Positions 50,094 through 62,247 of a stretch of 64,000 nt of DNA are shown here, in pieces. This stretch comes from Arbacia lixula (Eukaryota > Echinodermata > Echinoidea > Arbacioida > Arbaciidae). Below the pieces are notes generated by a model that saw only the letters and a program-made list of their open reading frames with translations, was not told the origin of the DNA and did no database searches. Each line of letters begins with the position of its first letter. The stretch's first letter is position 1. The stretch covers positions 5,946,179 through 6,010,178 of the forward strand of contig OZ022588.1 in assembly GCA_963669155.1 (NCBI GenBank). The letters run 5' to 3'. The translations under genes were made by a program, and so were the position numbers.

Positions 50094-50427
50094 TTCCTCA
50101 CGAACCTTATTCAAACGCAAATTAAAATGCCTCATTCCCCTAGTTGTGCTCTTTAGTTTTCTGTGTTACCAATCCCAGTGAGTTTGCCGTTATACTGGCA
50201 TTGGGCTCCCCTGGTTTTCAGAAGAGAAGCTTCTTAACTCTTTATGTGCCACTGGTGTAAATTTGCACAGAAATAACCTGTAAAGCTTCGCACACAAAAA
50301 CAATTTTCATGAACAATTAATTCAAGGTATCGCGAGAAAGCCGCTAAGTGACTTATATGCACTTTGTACTTATCCTTTGATTTATGTTGCCTACCGTATC
50401 TGAATTTACTCTCTTATCCTCTTCATC

Positions 50428-50576
50428 GGGGCCCTGTTGCATAAAATTTACCATGGATGGTAACTTTGCTACCAATCCCAACTTCAATGGAAACCTTGAA
50501 TTTGATTGTCTGTTACCATGGCAGTTACCATTGAGGACCCGGTTATCATTCATGATAAGTTTTATGCAACAGGACC
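50428..50576. mobile_element. MITE, GGGCCCTGTTGCATAAAA inverted ends
   Basis: GGGCCCTGTTGCATAAAATTTACC ends are mirrored by TAAGTTTTATGCAACAGGACC. The interior is also inverted (GGTAACTTTG / CAGTTACCATTG). About 149 bp. Confidence 0.82.
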
Positions 50577-50639
50577 ATTGTCTGTCTTGCTCATTATGTT
50601 GTGGCTTCTCGCCTATTTCCCGTTTGTTTCCAGCGACAA

Positions 50640-50895
50640 CTTCCCCCTCTTGATTATCGTCTTCCTCTCCTCCTCTTCTTCTTTTCGCCATCCTCCCACT
50701 CTTCCTCGGCTCCTCCTGTTCCTCTTAAAATAATTGTGTAGTTATTAGAAATAATCTTTATAATATTTTTGTCTATCGATCCCTTTCCCCCACCTCTTCC
50801 TCCCTTTTCCACCACATATATGTTCCGTTCATCCTTCCACTTCCACGTCCTGTTGTTCCCTTTCCCTCTCCCCCCTTCCTTCTTTAGATCCTTCA

Positions 50896-50949
<54 letters not shown>

Positions 50950-50950
50950 G
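50640..50950 (+). repeat. CT-rich tract with (CT)n microsatellite
   Basis: Pyrimidine-rich from 50640, ending in about 20 TC units at 50900-50946. Confidence 0.88.
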
Positions 50951-51216
50951 TTGCTCGAGAAGTGCACTGCGGGACCGCGCCGTAATTTAAACACCCACCT
51001 CCATATCTCCTCCCCGGCTGGTCTGGGCGCTGGTGACCCAAGCTTGGGCCTCAAGGTATGCAATCCTTTGCTGAGAGCAGCACGTATCTCAATAGCGGCA
51101 CGCTGCCGGTGTAGGTCGCCGAACCTGCCCCGGGTTGCGTTAGCGATTCTCTGCTGGGTGCTATGGTGTTGGGCCGGAGGTAATTCAGTTGAAACGAAGG
51201 CTGATTTATCCTCCAT
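50893..51216 (-). CDS. Candidate first coding exon of an unrecognised gene
   Basis: From ATG at 51216: MEDKSAFVSTELPPAQHHST, QQRIANATRGRFGDLHRQRA, AIEIRAALSKGLHTLRPKLG and on. The sequence is GC-rich with non-repetitive, charged composition unlike neighbouring DNA, until the frame runs into a GA microsatellite at about 50945. If real, the exon should stop before that repeat. No following exon was found and no family recognised. Confidence 0.35.
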
Positions 51217-52987
51217 TTTGCTATAAAAAATGGAACAACTATAATGTCGGGTGTCTAGAGTCATAAAGTAACTTAACACGTTAACAGTAAGGTATTCCTA
51301 AAATTTGAATTAGCAAACATTCAACACATTCGGTAGTTTCTGTGTGGCTGTCGACTCGCAAATCATACGGTCATTTATATAGAAAGAATCAAAACGCTCT
51401 CTTTTTCTCCAATGATTATGTGACTGTTCTTTTCTTTCTAACTTTACACACTGGAAATCATACGGGTATTTCATAAAGAAAGAACCAAAACGCTCTCTTT
51501 CCACAATATGTGACTGTACTTTCCTTTCTAACATTACATTCTAGAATTCTATTCCAGTGAATGTGAAAAAACCCAAAATGTTATAAAAACGGAATAATAA
51601 CTGATTAAATGTGATTAATTTACTGCAATTTCCTACCAATTAGCTTCCAGAAATCAGGAAGTGCTCTGAAAAATCGAAAGCAAGATCAGCCAGGCGCAAA
51701 TAATGTATAGTATAGCCAACGCTGCAATGTACCATACCGGCCCGGCCCCGTTGCAATCGTGCGCAAGCGCATTGCTCAAGTTTGTATGGCGTAACCAGGG
51801 CGTTATTACGTCATAAAAAGAAACTTTGCACCAATCACTGATCGAGAACACGCTCTCACACTCACTTCAGAGTTACACGTTCCGAGTGCTTTGGATTTAC
51901 ATGTATGTTAAATGTTTATTTGATAGGGTACTGATGTGGATTGAGTCTACCCTTGGTGGCGTACCCCTTTTGTACAATAATATATAAATCTTTGATGACT
52001 TTGCAAAGGCCTACTGTAAAGAGAGGTACGGTTTGTCAAAAATGAGCACAACATTACACAGAATATTTCTTGATAGCGATTGATATTTTTCTTGTCGATT
52101 GAGATACAATATTCAAATTACTACAAAATTAATACTTATCCCCCCCCCCCCCCAACAAATCACTGAAATACACTGACAGCCAGTAGGTGGACTTCGTTGC
52201 AAGTTCAACATGAACAACATTGACGTGTACTCTCGGACAAAGGAGGGCTTTCACCTTCCAGTGAGGGGAATACGACGGAGAAGACTAAAAGATTTATATA
52301 AAGATTTTTTTTTTTTTTTTTTGCGTTTTTGAAAGATTGAATGGTGCTCTTTTTTCCACCTCAAGATGGGAGGAGTTGTGAGGTATATCTTTTCTGTAAA
52401 GTGCTATTCTTGAAAGATTGAATATCAAATGTGTTCTGCTTTTTCTCTGATAAGGCTATTCTTCTTCTTCTGCCCCAAAGGCAGAGAAAGGCGTACAGGA
52501 GAAAATGAAAGTGCATGCTTCCCGAAAAAAGCTCGCGCAAACACCCGCATGTCCTGACATTGACCTTGTAGGTTAATGTACGTCACAACAAAGAAACGAC
52601 CCAGCAACATGTACAGTAGCATTGTTGCGCAATAGTACAGTTTTGTACACCGTTAATACGCTGCTTCCGATGTGATCGGTGCCCACGTTGGCTGGTGGCT
52701 GGTTCATAACCTTAACCACACAGTGACGTTGATTTCGATTTTCCAGTAAGGAGTTTACAAGATCGGGAACTCGAGCTGGTAAGTGACTTACATTCTAATT
52801 TGATATATCTTGCCTCATAGTAATCCATGCCATATTTCTCCCCTCCCAAACCGAACAGAATTGAAGCTATGCTTTACCATAAATAATGACCGGCTCTTCG
52901 GTCTTCTTGACTTGAATAGTCGGAAGGTTTTTTGTCCAGTCAAGCCCATGTTCGGCTCTGCCTCCCCCGTTGCTCCGGGGAGAGGCC

Positions 52988-53124
52988 ATGGCTGATATTC
53001 GCTCGGGAAGTGGAACCGCGAAGCCGTCTATCACTGCTCTAGCTGCGCTCCTTGCTTTTGAGTACGGCTCAGTTTCTGTAAAAAAGATGGCGACAATGAC
53101 TCTGGAATTGACACTGTGTCGAAT
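52988..53124 (+). CDS. Candidate first coding exon, unrecognised
   Basis: GAGGCCATGG is a strong start context. The frame reads MADIRSGSGTAKPSITALAA, LLAFEYGSVSVKKMATMTLE and LTLCR. A GTAAGA donor lies at 53125, three bases before an in-frame stop. Composition is CpG-richer than its surroundings. No downstream exon was found; it could be chance. Confidence 0.28.
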
Positions 53125-53179
53125 GTAAGAGTGCTTAATTATCAGCTTCATGTAATTTTGGGGTGCAGAAATGAGATAT

Positions 53180-53230
53180 ATAATGTACAGTAGTAGGTCT
53201 AAGAATCTTAGACCTACTACTGTACATTAT
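53180..53230. repeat. Perfect 25-bp-arm palindrome with 1-nt centre
   Basis: ATAATGTACAGTAGTAGGTC TAAGA - A - TCTTA GACCTACTACTGTACATTAT: two perfectly complementary arms with a single base between them. Confidence 0.95.
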
Positions 53231-53376
53231 GTATCGACTCTACTCTATTATCGACTCTATAGTATTAACATACTGTATAGTATAGTTTAACATATTACAT
53301 GGACTTGCAGCACATTGTAAATTGATTTGAAAAGGAAGTGAGAGCCTAAGTGAATGTAGACAGAAATAACAGTCTG

Positions 53377-53496
53377 CTTCTGGGCATTCTTTAATCAAAA
53401 TCACATATTTGGTCTTGGAGGGCGTTCAGAGGAGCCAGATGCAATCTCAGCAGATCCAATGTCCTACAGAGACTGATTTTTCGGTCTAAAATGAAT
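53377..53496. mobile_element. Partial second copy of the AGACCGAAAAATCAG MITE
   Basis: Reverse-complement relative of 17613-17770, ending CAGAGACTGATTTTTCGGTCT. Only one inverted end is preserved. Confidence 0.65.
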
Positions 53497-53826
53497 GCAG
53501 CCTGATGTTCTTCAAGAGCTTGATTTGAAATAGTCCCACCTGCCTACTGTCCAAAATAATAAATCCAAGGAAAATAAATACATAGTTTGATATTTTCATT
53601 ATGAATGACAGTGTAATTACTAATTAGTAAAATTGTGTCAAGTTGTAATATATGTTACTTTTGCAACAATGTAAGTTTTGATTTACATTATGATCTGCAT
53701 AGAATAGTAGGAAAGATAAGTGTCATCTGAAGTGGAGAAATTTAGAATGGTTATTATTAATTCTGTTATGACAAAGAAAATGGCAGCACCATGGAAGAAA
53801 TAATTCCCCAATATCAACATCCAAGT

Positions 53827-54062
53827 TATTGACAATGTGACTGCACAGAAAAGAAAGCTTTTTATATGTTGGCCATATACAGGGTGTAGTAAAAAAAAGG
53901 AGTCTTGAGAAACTGTTACTTGAATGAATAACAGAAGGAAAGCAAGAAAAAGGAAGGCAAGAAATTAAAATGGTTTGATAACATCAAACAGTGTACAGGG
54001 CTTCATGCAGTTATCAGAACAGGAACTGAAGATAGAAAAAGGTAGATGTGCACTGCCACCAA
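53827..54062 (+). pseudogene. LINE reverse transcriptase C-terminal remnant
   Basis: With stops in it, the frame reads FLYVGHIQGV, SLEKLLLE, ITEGKQEKGRQEIKWFDNIK, QCTGLHAVIRTGTEDRKR. This is the tail signature of endonuclease/RT LINE ORFs (G-H-I ... G-x-R-x-R-G-R-Q ... W-x-D-N-I ... T-G-L ... D-R). Dead and 5'-truncated. Confidence 0.72.
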
Positions 54063-54298
54063 TAGAGTACTGAAGTGTGACGTCATATGAGCATGTCGTC
54101 AAGACAACTGGTTCTTAACTATGGTGGTAGATCAAACAACGATGATCACACCTGGAACTCTCGTTGGAAGTGCCCGAAACTTGCCCACTGGACAATGTAG
54201 GACCAGTGAAACGCCCACCTGAGTGATGTTATTTAGAACCAGCAAACTGCAAAACAGTGGATATGACGACACCACTTGGGTAATCTATTACCCCGCAC
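54058..54298. mobile_element. Family E element, second copy
   Basis: AGAGTACTGAAGTGTGACGTC, AAGACAACTGGTTCTTAACT and GTTATTTAGAACCAGCAAAC match 4490-4800. It lies immediately after the LINE remnant. Confidence 0.65.
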
Positions 54299-56977
54299 TC
54301 AGGACAACACGGCACCTGATGAGTGATTGATAAGCCGACTTTGTAATGTGTGCATGAGCAGATTATTGCTGGTACCACTTATAGAGTGAAATGGAAATGA
54401 ATTAATGGTTGACCACATTCACCCATGATCATGCAGATATGAGAATACCTTTTTCAGTTTTTAGTGAAAGCACAGGTCTGCTTCTTTTGTTGTTATGGGC
54501 ATGCTGTAAAATGTCTTTAACATCCATCACCCAACATACTATGTACTGTAGCTAAATGAACGAAATTCCAGTCTGCATTCTAGAAGAATTTGATTCAGTG
54601 CATTGTCTGACTATGGTGTAAGTACGAACTGGCTTATTGAAGCTCTGACTACTTTCTCAATCTATAGAAAGCTGAAATGACATTCAACAGTCTGAAATAT
54701 TGAATCGAGGTGGACTAGGGATTGCTGATGGCTGCCGAACCAACCTCAGCATCCATCGTTTCATACAAGTCAGTTTCTGTAATAATCAGTATCAAACGTT
54801 CACTGCAATGAAATGATAAAATGATGTATTATAGTGTCATGTCTCTTGCAATCTATAGAGTATTTTTCAGCCAGCTGCACTCTGCACTACTACCCATGCT
54901 TGGTACTGCCAAAAAGTTATGTGCACTGCTCTCAGCATATGCTTTTCAGGTGTTTTAACAATTACGAACATGATTGTGTAGCAACGGCTTCTCAGAGAGA
55001 ACAACAAAAATGTGTCTCATTTCGCTTACTTTTGTGAGCAAAACAGATATAAGGAAACAAAAATAAACAGGGCTACTGATAATCGTTTGTCTTGCAATGT
55101 AAGGTAAACGGAATCGAAAAGATCACGACATTTCGTGTGCTGCTGCAACACTTCGTCAGGTGTGACAACATACATGTATTTAGCAAAAATAAACAGTTTT
55201 TTCAAGTGAAATATCTCAGCTGTATGCATATGCACAAAAACTGTGTTGATGAAAATACACAGCATAAGATATGATTTTCATAATGATTTAACCCCATAAT
55301 TCTGGAAAAATCCCGTAAGTGAAGAAATTAGTCAATTTTTATGTAAGAAAATTGTCTTATATCTTTGTTTATTCATCATTCTACAATCCAGAAGGCTGAG
55401 TACAGGATCTTTAGTGGTGTTGCCCTTAAATTTCTTGAAAATGGCAAAATAATGTGATACGAAACACAGCTTCGAGAGACAAATTAGGGAATTAAAGATA
55501 TTTCTGGCCATGTTGACATCAGCTAAATGTTGGTGCTGAGCATGGGTTAATCAAAGCATTGCAGTGATTGTGGAATTCTTTTGAAATTCATTGGCACACT
55601 TTAGTAACCATACAGATGTTTGAATATAATATATTATGCTTGAGTTTGTCCTCCTTCTGTACACCTCCCTGGTGGATCCAAGAACTCATCAGAGACTGAT
55701 TTAAATTTGCTGTAACTTGCGCATGCCCACAATATATTCACACGCCACACAGTGTGAGATATCAGAGCATAGCAAACCTTGAGTAACGATAACCGCTAGC
55801 AACGGGCATGTAACACAGATTGGGTCCATTTGGGAAATATTCCTTCAAGATATCTACAGGTACATACCTTGGCTGTTCGCATACCCAGATGTAACATGAC
55901 AAGCAGGGGATGCTAAAAGTTCAAGAAGGCCAGTAATCTTTTATGAACCAATAAGCTATTTTCATAATTCACAATTTTCCCCCTAACTGTTAGTAACACG
56001 GATTTACATTCACCTGTATTTTGTGATTCAGTTTCAAAGGGTGGAATGCATAAACAATAGTTGTTGCTACTCAGACAAATCTGGGACAAGCTTTGGGGTT
56101 ACCATAAATAACATGTCTATTATTATACATAATGAAAATTATGAAAAAAATTCATACCATTAAAATGTGATTCTGTAATGATGACTTTTTGATAATCCCA
56201 TCACAAATTATATGTGCTGCAGCACATGGAATGCATAGTTGCATACCCCATCCAAACTCTATTAAGGTTGAGGGAAATTCCACAAGTACAACAAGTACAT
56301 TTACAAGTACAAGTACATTCCACAAGTACAATAATTTGTTTTGGTCAGTTCATGTATCCTTCCACTGAGAGGCTATTTTTTGTTGCATTAAAGCAAGAAG
56401 AATATTGCAAATGAAATCAAAACTTACATAATTACAGATTTGTTGTTATAAGTTCACTATTTCTCTGCTCTTGTGTTATCTTTATAAAGTTGCCACTTGA
56501 TAATACATTTTCTTTAATTACCAGATTAATTGCAAGTGCAGTGCATAGTTTCATCTTCATAATCCTGAATTTTTTTTCTTCAATTTGCTAAATGCCAGAT
56601 CTTGGTGCTTTTCTTTATACATTTGTTTCTTAATCAAAATTAATATGCGATTAAGTGTGCAATTTCTCTTTTCTTCAAAACCACAAGTTACATGTATCTT
56701 TTCTTTTGTAAAATCAACAATTCACTCTAAATGGTTTTACTAACTTAACATTCATGAGACTAAGGACAATATTTCCAACTCTCCATTACAGAATGTACTT
56801 GTTCTGTTATTGGCTGTTTCCTTAGGTCCTACAAATTATAACTTTCTATAAATTTTTTTTTTTTTCTCGAGCTCATCTTGGATTTAGAGCTGACACTGAA
56901 GCTGGGCTTGCTGACTTATCAGATTTAGCAATTAGGTTTTGTGTCAATTCTACTTTATAGACACACAAAGTGAAATT
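54299..56977. other. Noncoding stretch
   Basis: AT-rich, with no convincing exon. A short frame starting MAAEPTSASIVSYKS at 54728 has no support. A small repeat of ACAAGTAC/TACATTCCACAAG occurs at 56280-56330. Confidence 0.55.
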
Positions 56978-57476
56978 TATAGGGAAAGTCAAGTCTGAAG
57001 TTAAATTGGTTTTAATTACAGCAGAAAATATATAGCGAAGGTTTGACGAAAATCTGTCAGTATTAAAGGGTTATGACATTGTAAAGTTTTAATTTTGTGA
57101 CGTCACTTATGAGCTGCTCTCTTATGTTGGGTGATGTCTGATTCCATAAATACCCCATTTTCTCTGTTCTGTCGAAGAAATAAATCTTTCTTAGAGGTGT
57201 GTGTGTGTGTATGTAAACACATATGTTGAATGATATGCACAGGTAAAATGGCTGATATCCATTAGAGGAAACATACATTTAAAAACAAAATGGGTACAAA
57301 ACTGAAGGCAGAGTAGCTCACTAGTAATGTCACAAATTTAGATTTGAAAAGATCATTCTTATTCTTTGACAGATTTTTGTCAAACCTCCAATGATATGTT
57401 TCTTTCATGTTTCTGTTTTTTGTTTATAAAAAACAATTTAATTTCAGGATGAACTTTTTTTTTTTTATAAGGGATA
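56978..57476. mobile_element. MITE family A copy, diverged
   Basis: Left block TAGGGAAAGTCAAGTCTGAA and right block TTTCAGGATGAACTTT. The middle includes the family's GTGACGTCAC segment. Confidence 0.75.
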
Positions 57477-59150
57477 ATTTCATATGATGCTGCAAAGGGT
57501 ACCTGTAACTCAGCTGAGATGATCAGCCAAATTTTAGTTTGTGTATCCATCAAGCATAATCGGTGCAAAATTGAAAGAATGAGCCTTGTAATTATCTGCA
57601 TTTCAAAGCATTGAATTGCTTACTACTAGTCCATTTTGCATTTATAAGTACACTGTAGCCTTTATTATCAATACAACACCATTTCCACTTACTTCTGACT
57701 CACCTGTTTGATTAACCAACAGGAAGAGATAGCTCCTACTGGTACAAAGGAGATGTAACTACATGTATGATATACAAATTGTTCTTGATACATGTATACA
57801 TCTTAATTATTTGCATTAATGTTTAATAATTTAACTGACAAATTGTATTCCATTAATCCTTGCTAACTGTGCCCAGCTTTAAAAAAAACATCCACATACA
57901 CTGGATGCTGCAATTCAGTTGTAATAATCATCAATCATTGGCTTGTAATGCCATAGACATGTTTTTAAAATTAATTTTAGAGGCCGTACATGTATGATCA
58001 ACTGAATTACAATTCTGGGTGTACCCTATCCCTTTTGTAATCAGACCATTTTCTGTATTTTGGGGTGCTTCATTGCATAACGCAAATGAAAAATGGGGTC
58101 ACAAGCATACCCACAGATATGCATGGCACTGGGACTACATGTACGTGCAGTGGTTAATGATTAATGATCTTCTTGCAAATGTATGGGACATCTGATAACA
58201 TAATCTGCCTTTATGATGCAGTCTGCCCAAATTGGTGCGCCAGTGAACCACGTACCACACACACTCCAAAAAGTTTCTTGACCCAGATACGGCATAAAGT
58301 TTGTTGACCTGCTCTTGTTGACATGGAATGTTTTCCAGCTCCGATATTTTGTGGTTGATTGCATGGTTGCATGGGTTTCTTAGTGCGTAGTATATGACTG
58401 GTGTATATTTTTGGAATGACGTACTGTACCTGTAATGTGAACATAAACATGCATATTTGTGTGATGAAAAGTTGTCCCTCAAGATCTTCATCAGTTTTGG
58501 TTTGAACATTAATTATTAGATAAATCAATCTGTTTTGAAACAGCAAAGGATTTGCAAAAATACAGGTTAAAATTCAAATGCAAAAAAATTACATTAAAAA
58601 TAATGTGTATACAGTATTTAGCAAGTCTAATTTTTTGCGAATTGGGACTTCTCGACAATACTAGTACTTGTCCTATTAGTACATGTGCGCATGCATGTCA
58701 TATTCATATTTTCGCCTGTTGTTAACTTCGAGAATAGCACCCGGCTCGTGAAATTCGTGAAAATAAAATAAAAAAATAAAAATGGCGTATACATGTACAT
58801 TAAGTGTAGTGCATGCATGCATTTAGAACTACAATGATAAAGGGTAGTGAATCTATGACTAAACAGTATCACCTAGATATCTAGAGGGTGTTCAAAAGAC
58901 CATGGGTACATTAATGCTAGTGAGTTGAATTTTCCGCCGAGTGTTCCGTACGGACATGACCCTAAATTCCTGCAGTGCATTTTCTAAAGCTTTTGAGCTT
59001 GGCCACTGTGGCATATCACCTTACCTGTGCAATATAACCAGCTACATGTACATGCACACTTCGTGGTTCAGCTTCATGTTGATTTATAGTACATGGAGCA
59101 CATTGTGTTGAGGTACATGGAGGTTCGTTACAGAAGTTACAGAATTAGGT
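57477..59150. other. Noncoding stretch
   Basis: AT-rich, mostly without features. The minus strand at 58150-58440 stays open in two frames with slightly protein-like composition (VCGTWFTGAPIWADCIIKA), but I recognise no family. Confidence 0.5.
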
Positions 59151-59154
59151 TAAA

Positions 59155-59286
59155 AAAAGAGGGAAGGAGAAACTGAAAGATGTGAGTAGAAAGACAGATG
59201 TTTCAAGGAAGAAACTTCAGGAAAGAAAAATGGATCAGAGGTGATGAGGGAGAGAGAGAGGGTGGGGGAGAGAAAAGATAGAGAGT

Positions 59287-59317
<31 letters not shown>

Positions 59318-59458
59318 GAGGGAGAGAGAGGGAGAGAGAGAGAGAGATAGAGACAGAGAGGGAGAGAGAGTGAGAGAGAATGAGTAGAGAGAGAGAGGGA
59401 GGGAGGGAGAGTAGAGAGAGAGAGAGAGAGAGGGGGGGGGGGGGGGGGAGAGGGAGGC

Positions 59459-59491
<33 letters not shown>

Positions 59492-59522
59492 GAGAGAATA
59501 GAAGAAAGCAAGTAGGTAGAGA
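59155..59522. repeat. GA-rich tract
   Basis: GAGAGA repeats interrupted by GATAGA, GACAGACA and a G-run at 59432-59448. The Ser/Leu-rich minus-strand ORFs here are translation artefacts. Confidence 0.92.
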
Positions 59523-59733
59523 TACACTACAGCTCAAAGGAATTGGCATAGGGAAAGGGAAAGGGAAGAAAGGGAAGGAGTATATTTTGTTCAGCATGAA
59601 ACATGATGATTTAGCCTAAAATGCATCATGTTTCATGCTGAACTGGACAAAATTTACTGCGGTTTAAAACTGCGGCTCCTTCCCTTTCTTACCTTTCCCC
59701 TTCCCTATGCCAATTCCTTTGAGCTGGAGTGTA
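59523..59733. mobile_element. Foldback element flanked by GA microsatellites
   Basis: Outer arms TACACTACAGCTCAAAGGAATT / AATTCCTTTGAGCTGGAGTGTA extend inward as GGCATAGGGAAAGGG / CCCTTCCCTATGCC. Inner arms are TTCAGCATGAAACATGATG / CATCATGTTTCATGCTGAA. GA repeats abut both sides. Confidence 0.88.
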
Positions 59734-59885
59734 GAGAGAGAGAGAGAGAGAGAGAGATAGAGGGAGGAAAAGAGAGAGGTAGAGAGAGAAAGAGTAAATA
59801 GGGGGAGAGAGCTGGTGAGTGGGGGGAATGAGGAATATAAAAAATAAAAAGAATAGAAGAAGAAAGAGGACAAGAAGGAACAAGG
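59734..59885. repeat. GA-rich tract
   Basis: GAGAGA run at 59735-59760 grading into purine-rich sequence. Confidence 0.88.
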
Positions 59886-60363
59886 AGCAAAGAGGAGAAA
59901 AGAGAAATGATTAATCTGTACAAATTAATGCAAATCCTGACAATTCTACATTCCAGTTCATAGGCCATAAGTGTACTGGTTGTATTTATAGCATTTCCAC
60001 CTGTTTGATTTTGTCATGTGCCTGGTTTTCAAACTACAATGTATGCATGGTTCTGCACACATCTACAAATTTCTCAGTTTCAGAATCCTTTTGTGTGTGT
60101 GTGTGTGTGTGCGTGCATGCATGAGAAGAGTTTTTGGAACTTTTTGATCCTGAGCCAAATTTGGTCCCTGTTTTATATCTCTTTATGATGCAGGTGTACA
60201 GTTGTACGCAAATAGACATCCACGGAACTGCGGCGAGATAGGTGAATGTAGGATACTGATCGCTTGGCCTTATTGTCCATCATGTGATAGATTTGTTATA
60301 GTATATGACATCATTCCAATGTTAGCTAGCTTTTTGCCTTGCAGCCTCTGGAGGGAATGAGAG

Positions 60364-60447
<84 letters not shown>

Positions 60448-60450
60448 CTA
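60364..60450. repeat. (GA)n microsatellite
   Basis: About 40 GA units with one interruption. A (GT)n of about 10 units lies at 60093-60112. Confidence 0.95.
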
Positions 60451-61290
60451 GAGATCGGGACCAATCATTGCACAGTGGACTGGTAGACATCTACAACAGT
60501 CATTTTGGTTATGTGATTTTTTTGTGTCAAGACTGAATTTTGAAGGATATGCGGTGGACAATCTGATTGAATGTAAGTTGACCATTTGTGAGATTTGCAA
60601 GATCATCTATTTGTCCTGTACAGGTTCAAGTACCTATATACCCATAGTTATTTTTCATCAAAGACCGACACTGACAGTATTTTATTAACTGTGAACAATC
60701 AGTTTATTATTGGAAGTGGAGAGTTTTCGTGTGAAATAAAAGGTGTATGGTAAGTCTTTCTACACATTTAGGTTAATTCACAACCAGAAACAGAAATGTA
60801 TTTCTCATTTCATGAAAATGCTGTATTTACATGTCCATTGCATTCTGTGTTTCTTAAAATAAATATGACATTTCATTCTGCACCAATGCCTCTTGGCCAT
60901 GTTCTATAGAGTTTTGCAAGTTTTTCACACCAACTTAAAATTGCTTGCCAGTTAAGTTACAGACACAGACAATGCAGCTTGTTTCAAAACTCTTTAAAAT
61001 GTTTTTGTTGAGCTTAGACTAAAATAAAAATGAAGCCAACATATACATGTACCAGGAAGAGGGATACATTTGATGGCACATACCCATTCAAATTTCTTGG
61101 ATTTTAAGGCACCAAACTATGTATTGTACGGACATATATTTTTCCCCATATACTGTATAGGCAGTTCATTTTTATGCCAGATAGAATATTGATGTTGATT
61201 TGTTTTTCTTCATATTGTAGCATGTATATTATCAGGAGCACTGTTCTTCAAAGATCACAGTGCATACTTAATTCCAGAATGGAGGAATTT

Positions 61291-61742
61291 TAAAGGGATA
61301 ATCCACCCTGGAGGCCAGTTAGTTTCAATAAAAGCAAAACATGAAAGAAGCATATTAATGAAGGTTTCACAAAAATCTGTCAAAGGCTAAGAAAGTTATT
61401 ATCTCTTAAAATTTCAATTTTGTGATGTCACGTGCAAGGTTGCGTGCTGTATGATTCCATAAATTTCTCTTCTTCTGTTTTTGATGAAGGAATATATTTT
61501 TTTTTTATAGAGGTATGTCTGTAAAAATGTGTTTCTAATAATCCTTATGAAAAAAATCAACATTTTCAAAAACATAGTACACAACATATGGGAGAGCATC
61601 TCGCACGTGACATGACAAAATCAAAACTTAAAACAGTCGTAACTTCCTTTGACATATTTTCATCAAACTTTCACTCATATGTTTCTATAATATTTCTGCT
61701 TTTATGAAAACCAACTTAATTTCAGGGTTGACTATCAATTTT
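61291..61742. mobile_element. MITE family A copy
   Basis: Starts TTAAAGGGATAATCCACCCTG; the right end TTTCAGGGTTGACTATC is diverged. Lies upstream of the EGF-containing exon. Confidence 0.8.
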
Positions 61743-62247
61743 AGCAGGAATGTAACATGGAGAAGTGATTCTGCACGTAAGCCATACAGCTGATTAGGTT
61801 GTGAAATCCACTACACAGGATCAACCTGAGAGGAAGCTGTTGCTCATCCATTGATTTAATATACACATTCAACTTACAAAACTATTTTACTGTTTATTAT
61901 TTTTTACTGAAGTGAATGTTCACCAGTCGTATAATTCTCTAAATCAATTTGCAAGGAGCAGTATCAGAGAAAGAAAAATGAAACTTTTTCTTAAACTTAC
62001 TGCTCATCATATTTCATGAGATTCATGTACTCTTCTTCTTTCATTGTTGAAACAACTTGGACACTGCAGATGCGACATTATATTGTTTCTTTGATGATTC
62101 TAAGAATCAGAAGTGGCATTTCCCTTCATTTTGTCTTTATTTCTTGAGATTTCTGACACATGTATGCCACAAGTAATTACTGCCTAATATGTCATACAAA
62201 TATGATTTAAAAAAAAAACTTTTTTGTGTATCCATCTTTCTGTGCAG

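Noticed and set aside
50074-50177. Plus-strand frame MVAAVGSSSRTLFKRK with a hydrophobic anchor and a GTGAGT donor
   Set aside because: It overlaps an almost perfect tRNA-Leu primer-binding site immediately after a TG...CA LTR with a poly(A) signal, so a retrotransposon explanation fits better than a signal-anchor gene.
54728-54790. Frame MAAEPTSASIVSYKS as a possible first exon
   Set aside because: Only about 15 codons before low-quality sequence, no convincing donor and no conservation evidence.
58135-58509. 124-codon minus-strand ORF
   Set aside because: Two frames alternate in plausibility, no family or splice context supports it, and there is no repeat evidence either. I leave it unassigned.
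59150-59597. Ser/Leu/Pro-rich ORFs
   Set aside because: Translations of GA/CT microsatellite, open in all three minus frames.
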